From Archangium_A sp035910535 (GTDB lineage: Bacteria > Myxococcota > Myxococcia > Myxococcales > Myxococcaceae): a stretch of DNA of 64,000 nucleotides. A program made the position numbers and the translations under genes. The notes under the pieces are model-generated. The model searched no databases, was not told the DNA's origin, and saw nothing but the letters and a program-made list of their open reading frames with translations. Position 1 is the first letter of the stretch, and each line of letters starts with the position of its first letter. Of this stretch, positions 60,958-64,000 are shown in pieces. The stretch covers positions 1 to 64,000 of the forward strand of contig JAMHXF010000098.1 of assembly GCA_035910535.1 (NCBI GenBank). The letters run 5' to 3'.

Positions 60958-63282
60958 ATGCTGCCTGCGCGCCTGCATGAACGGCTCGAGCCGGGGGCTG
61001 CTCCGCCGAGGCGTGGCGAGCTCGTCGTGTATTGGATGCGCGGCGCGGTGCGCGTCGACGAGAACCCGGCGCTGGAGGTCGCCTCGCTCGCGTCGGCGGC
61101 GTTGAAGGCGCCGCTCGTCGTGTACCAGTGCGTGTCGACGGGCGTGCCGTGGGCCTCAGACCGGCACGTGAAGTTCGCGCTCGAGGGCGCCCGCGAAGTG
61201 CAGCGCGCGTTGGAGTCGCGGGGCGTGCGCTGCGTGCTCGAGGTGCGCGCCGAGGCGTTCTCGTCGGAGCTCTTCGCGCGGGCCGCCGTGGTGGTGACTG
61301 ACTTCGTGCCGGTGCCGTCGTGGCGCGCGGCCGACGTGGAGGCCGAGAAGTTCGCGCCGCTGTGGCGGGTCGACGCGTCATGCGTGGTGCCGGTGTGGAG
61401 CGCGACGTCGATGTTCGAGAGCCTCGAGGCGTTGCGCGCGGCGCGGGCGACGGAGTGGCGGCTGCGCGTCGAGGCGTGGCCCGAGACGAACGCTGCGGTG
61501 AGTGGGCGCGAAGAGAGGGAAGTCGCCGGGGTGTATGCGGTGGATCACTCCGTCGCGCCGGTGCACCACGTGTGCGGCGGCGCGCGCGCGGCGATGCAGC
61601 GCTGGCGCACGTTTCGTGACGGAGGCTTCGTGGGTGACGCGAGCCTGCTGTCGGCGCACCTGCAGTACGGGCACCTCTCGCCGTTCACCGTGCTGCGCGA
61701 AGCGGCGGCCGTCGCGAGCGACGACGCGCGGGATTTCGTCGAGCGATTTCTGGGTGAGCGCGAGCTCGCGTGGAACTTCTGCCTGCATCACGAGAAGCCG
61801 GCGCACGTCGACGCGCTGCCGGACTGGGCACGCGAGACGCTGCGCGCGCACGAGCGCGATGGCCGAACGCAGGTGCCTTCATGGGAGCAGCTCGCTCGGG
61901 CCCAGACCGGCGACCTCCTGTGGGACGCGGCGCAGCGGCAGTTGCTCACGCACGGCGAGCTCCGCGACGACGTTCGCGCGACGTGGCTCAGCGCGCTCAT
62001 TCCGTGGACGCGCACCACGGCCGAGGCGCTCCACGTGGCGGTGGAGCTGAACACCCGCTACGCGCTCGACGGCAACGACCCGACGTCGTACCTGCGCATT
62101 GCGCGGTGCTTCGGCGCGTTCGAGACGCCCAGCCCGCTCGACGCGACGTACTTCGGGACCGTTCGCGCGCGCACGACACAGCAACACGCGCGGCTGCTCG
62201 ACGTGGCGGAGTTCGAGCGGCGGGCGCACCGGCCGTCGAGAGGAAGTCCGCTCACCGTGGCGGTGGTGGGCGCAGGCGTGGCAGGCGCTGCGGCGGCGCG
62301 AGCGCTCGTCGATGCGGGGCACGTGGTGACGCTGTTCGACCGCGGCCGAGGCGCTGGCGGTCGACTGTCGACGCGCACGGAAGGGCCGCTGCGGTTCGAC
62401 CACGGCGCGCCATACTTTACGGTGCGTGATGAGCGCTTCGCGCGGTGGGCTCGCGGCTGGTGGCAGGAGCGCGCGCTGGGCCAGTGGCGCGGCGTCATCG
62501 AAGGCGAGCCGCGCGGCGAGGCAGGTGACCTGGTGAAGCTGCTCGGCACGCCGTCGATGGACGTGGTCGTCAAGCGCATGCTGCTGGGGCTCGATGCGCG
62601 GTTCGGCGTCGACGTGAAGGGCCTCACGCGCGATGGCTCACGGTGGCGCTTGCTCGACGCTTCGGGGCACCCGCTCGGCGAATACGAGGTGGCGGTGGTG
62701 GCCACGCCGGCCCCACGCGCCGCAGAGCTGATTGACCCGTCGTCGTACCAGCTGGCGTCGCGCGTCCGCGACGTGGTGATGGACCCGTGCTGGGCGGTGC
62801 TCGCGCACTTCAACGAAGGCGTCGGGCTCGCGTGGGACGGGCTGCGGAATCACGTGGGGCCGCTCGCGTGGCTCGCGCGGAACTCGAGCAAGCCGGAGCG
62901 CCCGTTGTTGGCGGGCGAGTCGTGGGTGCTGCACGCGTCGGCCGAGTGGAGCCGCGCGCACCTGGAGGACGAACCCGACGCCGTGAGCGCCGCGTTGATG
63001 GACGCCTTCTGGGCGACGACTGGGGCGCGCGCGCAGGTGCCCGTCTTCGTGACGGCGAAGCGGTGGCGGTACGCGGTGACACAGAAGGCGCTCGGAGAGA
63101 GCTGCCTGTGGGACGCGGCGACGCAGCTGGCGGTGTGTGGTGACTGGTGTCTGGGCGCCCGGGTTGAAGACGCATTCTTGTCGGGCACAGCGGCGGCGGC
63201 GCGCATCAACTCGATTGCCGGCGGCGAGCTGCCGACCAGCGAGCCGCCGCGCGCGCCGGAGTCACAGCTGCCGTTGATTTGA
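60958..63282 (+). CDS. Class II-like DNA photolyase fused to renalase-like FAD oxidoreductase
   Basis: A 774-residue two-domain protein. Residues 15-425 match a photolyase of class II style: ELVVYWMRGAVRVDENPALE, AHLQYGHLSPFTVLREAAAV, ERELAWNFCLHHEKPAHVDA, ELNTRYALDGNDPTSYLRIA. From residue 432 a second domain begins with an FAD-binding motif (LTVAVVGAGVAGAAAARALV), then RGRGAGGRLSTRT and RFDHGAPYFTVRDERFARW, ending LAVCGDWCLGARVEDAFLSG. That is the renalase/COG3380 amine-oxidase-like fold. One polypeptide thus holds a light-driven pyrimidine-dimer repair enzyme and an NAD(P)/FAD oxidoreductase. It is divergent from the FHA gene. Confidence 0.88.
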   Translation: MLPARLHERLEPGAAPPRRGELVVYWMRGAVRVDENPALEVASLASAALKAPLVVYQCVSTGVPWASDRHVKFALEGAREVQRALESRGVRCVLEVRAEAFSSELFARAAVVVTDFVPVPSWRAADVEAEKFAPLWRVDASCVVPVWSATSMFESLEALRAARATEWRLRVEAWPETNAAVSGREEREVAGVYAVDHSVAPVHHVCGGARAAMQRWRTFRDGGFVGDASLLSAHLQYGHLSPFTVLREAAAVASDDARDFVERFLGERELAWNFCLHHEKPAHVDALPDWARETLRAHERDGRTQVPSWEQLARAQTGDLLWDAAQRQLLTHGELRDDVRATWLSALIPWTRTTAEALHVAVELNTRYALDGNDPTSYLRIARCFGAFETPSPLDATYFGTVRARTTQQHARLLDVAEFERRAHRPSRGSPLTVAVVGAGVAGAAAARALVDAGHVVTLFDRGRGAGGRLSTRTEGPLRFDHGAPYFTVRDERFARWARGWWQERALGQWRGVIEGEPRGEAGDLVKLLGTPSMDVVVKRMLLGLDARFGVDVKGLTRDGSRWRLLDASGHPLGEYEVAVVATPAPRAAELIDPSSYQLASRVRDVVMDPCWAVLAHFNEGVGLAWDGLRNHVGPLAWLARNSSKPERPLLAGESWVLHASAEWSRAHLEDEPDAVSAALMDAFWATTGARAQVPVFVTAKRWRYAVTQKALGESCLWDAATQLAVCGDWCLGARVEDAFLSGTAAAARINSIAGGELPTSEPPRAPESQLPLI

Positions 63283-63296
63283 AGCAGCGCTGCGCG

Positions 63297-64000
63297 TCAG
63301 GGGCACGACACGGCGAGCTCCATCACCACGCCCGTCTCTGACGACAAGAACAGCCGCCGCGCCGCGCGATGCACCAACGGCCGCGACAACTTCGCGGCCT
63401 CGAGCATCGGCACCCAGCGCGCGCCACCGTCGCCGTCGAGCAACTGAAACGCACCGTCATCCGTCGTCGCCACCACCGTGCCGCACGCACCTTCGAGTGA
63501 CGTCACCGTCTCACCCAGCGCCGGCGCCACCGGAACCCGCGACGGCAACGCCAACACCTCACCCGACGCCGTGCCCAACCACTCCGCGTCGCCCGAGAAG
63601 AACACCGTCAACGCGTCGCGCCCCGACACCGCGAGCTCCGCCGCCTTCCAGCGGTCGGCGGTGCTCGCCGTGAGCCGGAAGAGCCGGTTGTTCGCCGTGG
63701 CCCACCCTTCAATGAGCCCCGCATCAGCCTGGCGCGCGACCCAGCTCGTCACTGCGAAACCCGGCGCCGGCTTCACCGCCTGCCGCACGAGCCCCGTGCC
63801 TCCATCGACCGCGGCGCCCGCCCACAGCGTGTCGCCGTCGGAGCACACCAACACCGAGCCTTCGGCCGTCGACACCACCGCCGCGCGCGGGTTGCGCAAC
63901 ACCGTCGACCCCGCGAACAGCCACGGGAACGTGTTGCCGCTGCGCCCGGTGCTCTGCTCCATCACGATGCCGTCGTGGAACACCACCGAAGGCGCGTCGT
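63297..64000 (-). CDS. Propeller-like protein, N-terminus beyond window edge
   Basis: At least 233 residues of a frame that stays open past the right edge; the first in-window residues read DAPSVVFHDGIVMEQ. It shows repeated W-x-G and G-x-V-L strand motifs (AEGSVLVCSDGDTLWAGAAV, SGDAEWLGTASGEVLALPSR, TVVATTDDGAFQLLDGDGGA) typical of a beta-propeller or quinoprotein-like fold. It ends SSETGVVMELAVSCP. Localisation cannot be judged without the N-terminus. Function unknown. Confidence 0.7.
   Translation of the reverse strand, partial: DAPSVVFHDGIVMEQSTGRSGNTFPWLFAGSTVLRNPRAAVVSTAEGSVLVCSDGDTLWAGAAVDGGTGLVRQAVKPAPGFAVTSWVARQADAGLIEGWATANNRLFRLTASTADRWKAAELAVSGRDALTVFFSGDAEWLGTASGEVLALPSRVPVAPALGETVTSLEGACGTVVATTDDGAFQLLDGDGGARWVPMLEAAKLSRPLVHRAARRLFLSSETGVVMELAVSCP

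Overview
This is a GC-rich, densely packed bacterial chromosome segment. It most resembles a Myxococcota (myxobacterial) genome. The grounds are the many lipoproteins with cysteine-rich, kelch or HYDIN-like domains, two Hanks-type Ser/Thr kinases with transmembrane anchors, a sigma factor paired with an anti-sigma/pseudokinase, PEGA and thrombospondin-3/VWA surface proteins, an orphan PTS IIB, and a plesiocin-type ribosomal peptide precursor. Taxonomy is inferred from gene content only. No rRNA, tRNA, CRISPR array, IS element or phage gene was seen.

Layout. 1-11.1 kb: a large membrane protein cut by the left edge, three lipoproteins (one CrtC/AttH-like), HflX, a cytoplasmic beta-propeller protein, a GST, a YjjJ/HipA-like kinase and an orphan PTS IIB. 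11.2-17.4 kb: an NmrA-like protein, a GIY-YIG nuclease, and the most striking locus. An ATP-grasp ligase gene (13853-14800, minus) diverges from a 194-residue precursor (14878-15462, plus) holding ten complete TTxxxGEE units and one damaged unit. This is the signature of group 2 (plesiocin-like) graspetides. An O-methyltransferase and an MFS transporter follow. 17.4-20.3 kb: a formaldehyde detoxification operon, frmR-adhC-gfa-fghA, with a textbook TACT-G7-AGTA operator. 20.4-28.5 kb: a TonB-dependent receptor plus beta-helix lipoprotein, an MscS channel, two diheme cytochromes c and a spermidine-synthase-like protein.

28.5-42.3 kb: a GspG-like pseudopilin, an AlkA-like protein, a response regulator, then a disturbed region. 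It has an ATPase N-terminal remnant, a 51-bp perfect direct repeat flanking about 1.4 kb with a Cys-rich lipoprotein and a frameshifted sigma-factor remnant, and an intact sigma factor with its anti-sigma/pseudokinase partner. A Ser/Thr kinase, enoyl-CoA hydratase, a propeller/beta-helix protein, a START-domain protein and a frameshifted small membrane protein follow. 42.3-52.8 kb: methionine synthase split into two genes (42271-44955 and 50751-51800) about 5.8 kb apart. The second is translationally coupled to an ArsR-methyltransferase fusion (SahR-like). Both transcription units carry almost the same 24-bp dyad over the start codon, so they look like one SahR regulon. Between them lie a coiled-coil pair and a three-gene kinase/PEGA/VWA operon.

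52.8-64 kb: a kelch lipoprotein, a Coq4-like protein divergent from a TetR regulator with a perfect TGACAG-AA-CTGTCA dyad, a Tat-exported copper-storage protein, a HAD phosphatase, a UDP-sugar pyrophosphorylase, a strong terminator that may end a small RNA, an FHA protein, a photolyase-renalase-like fusion and a protein cut by the right edge.
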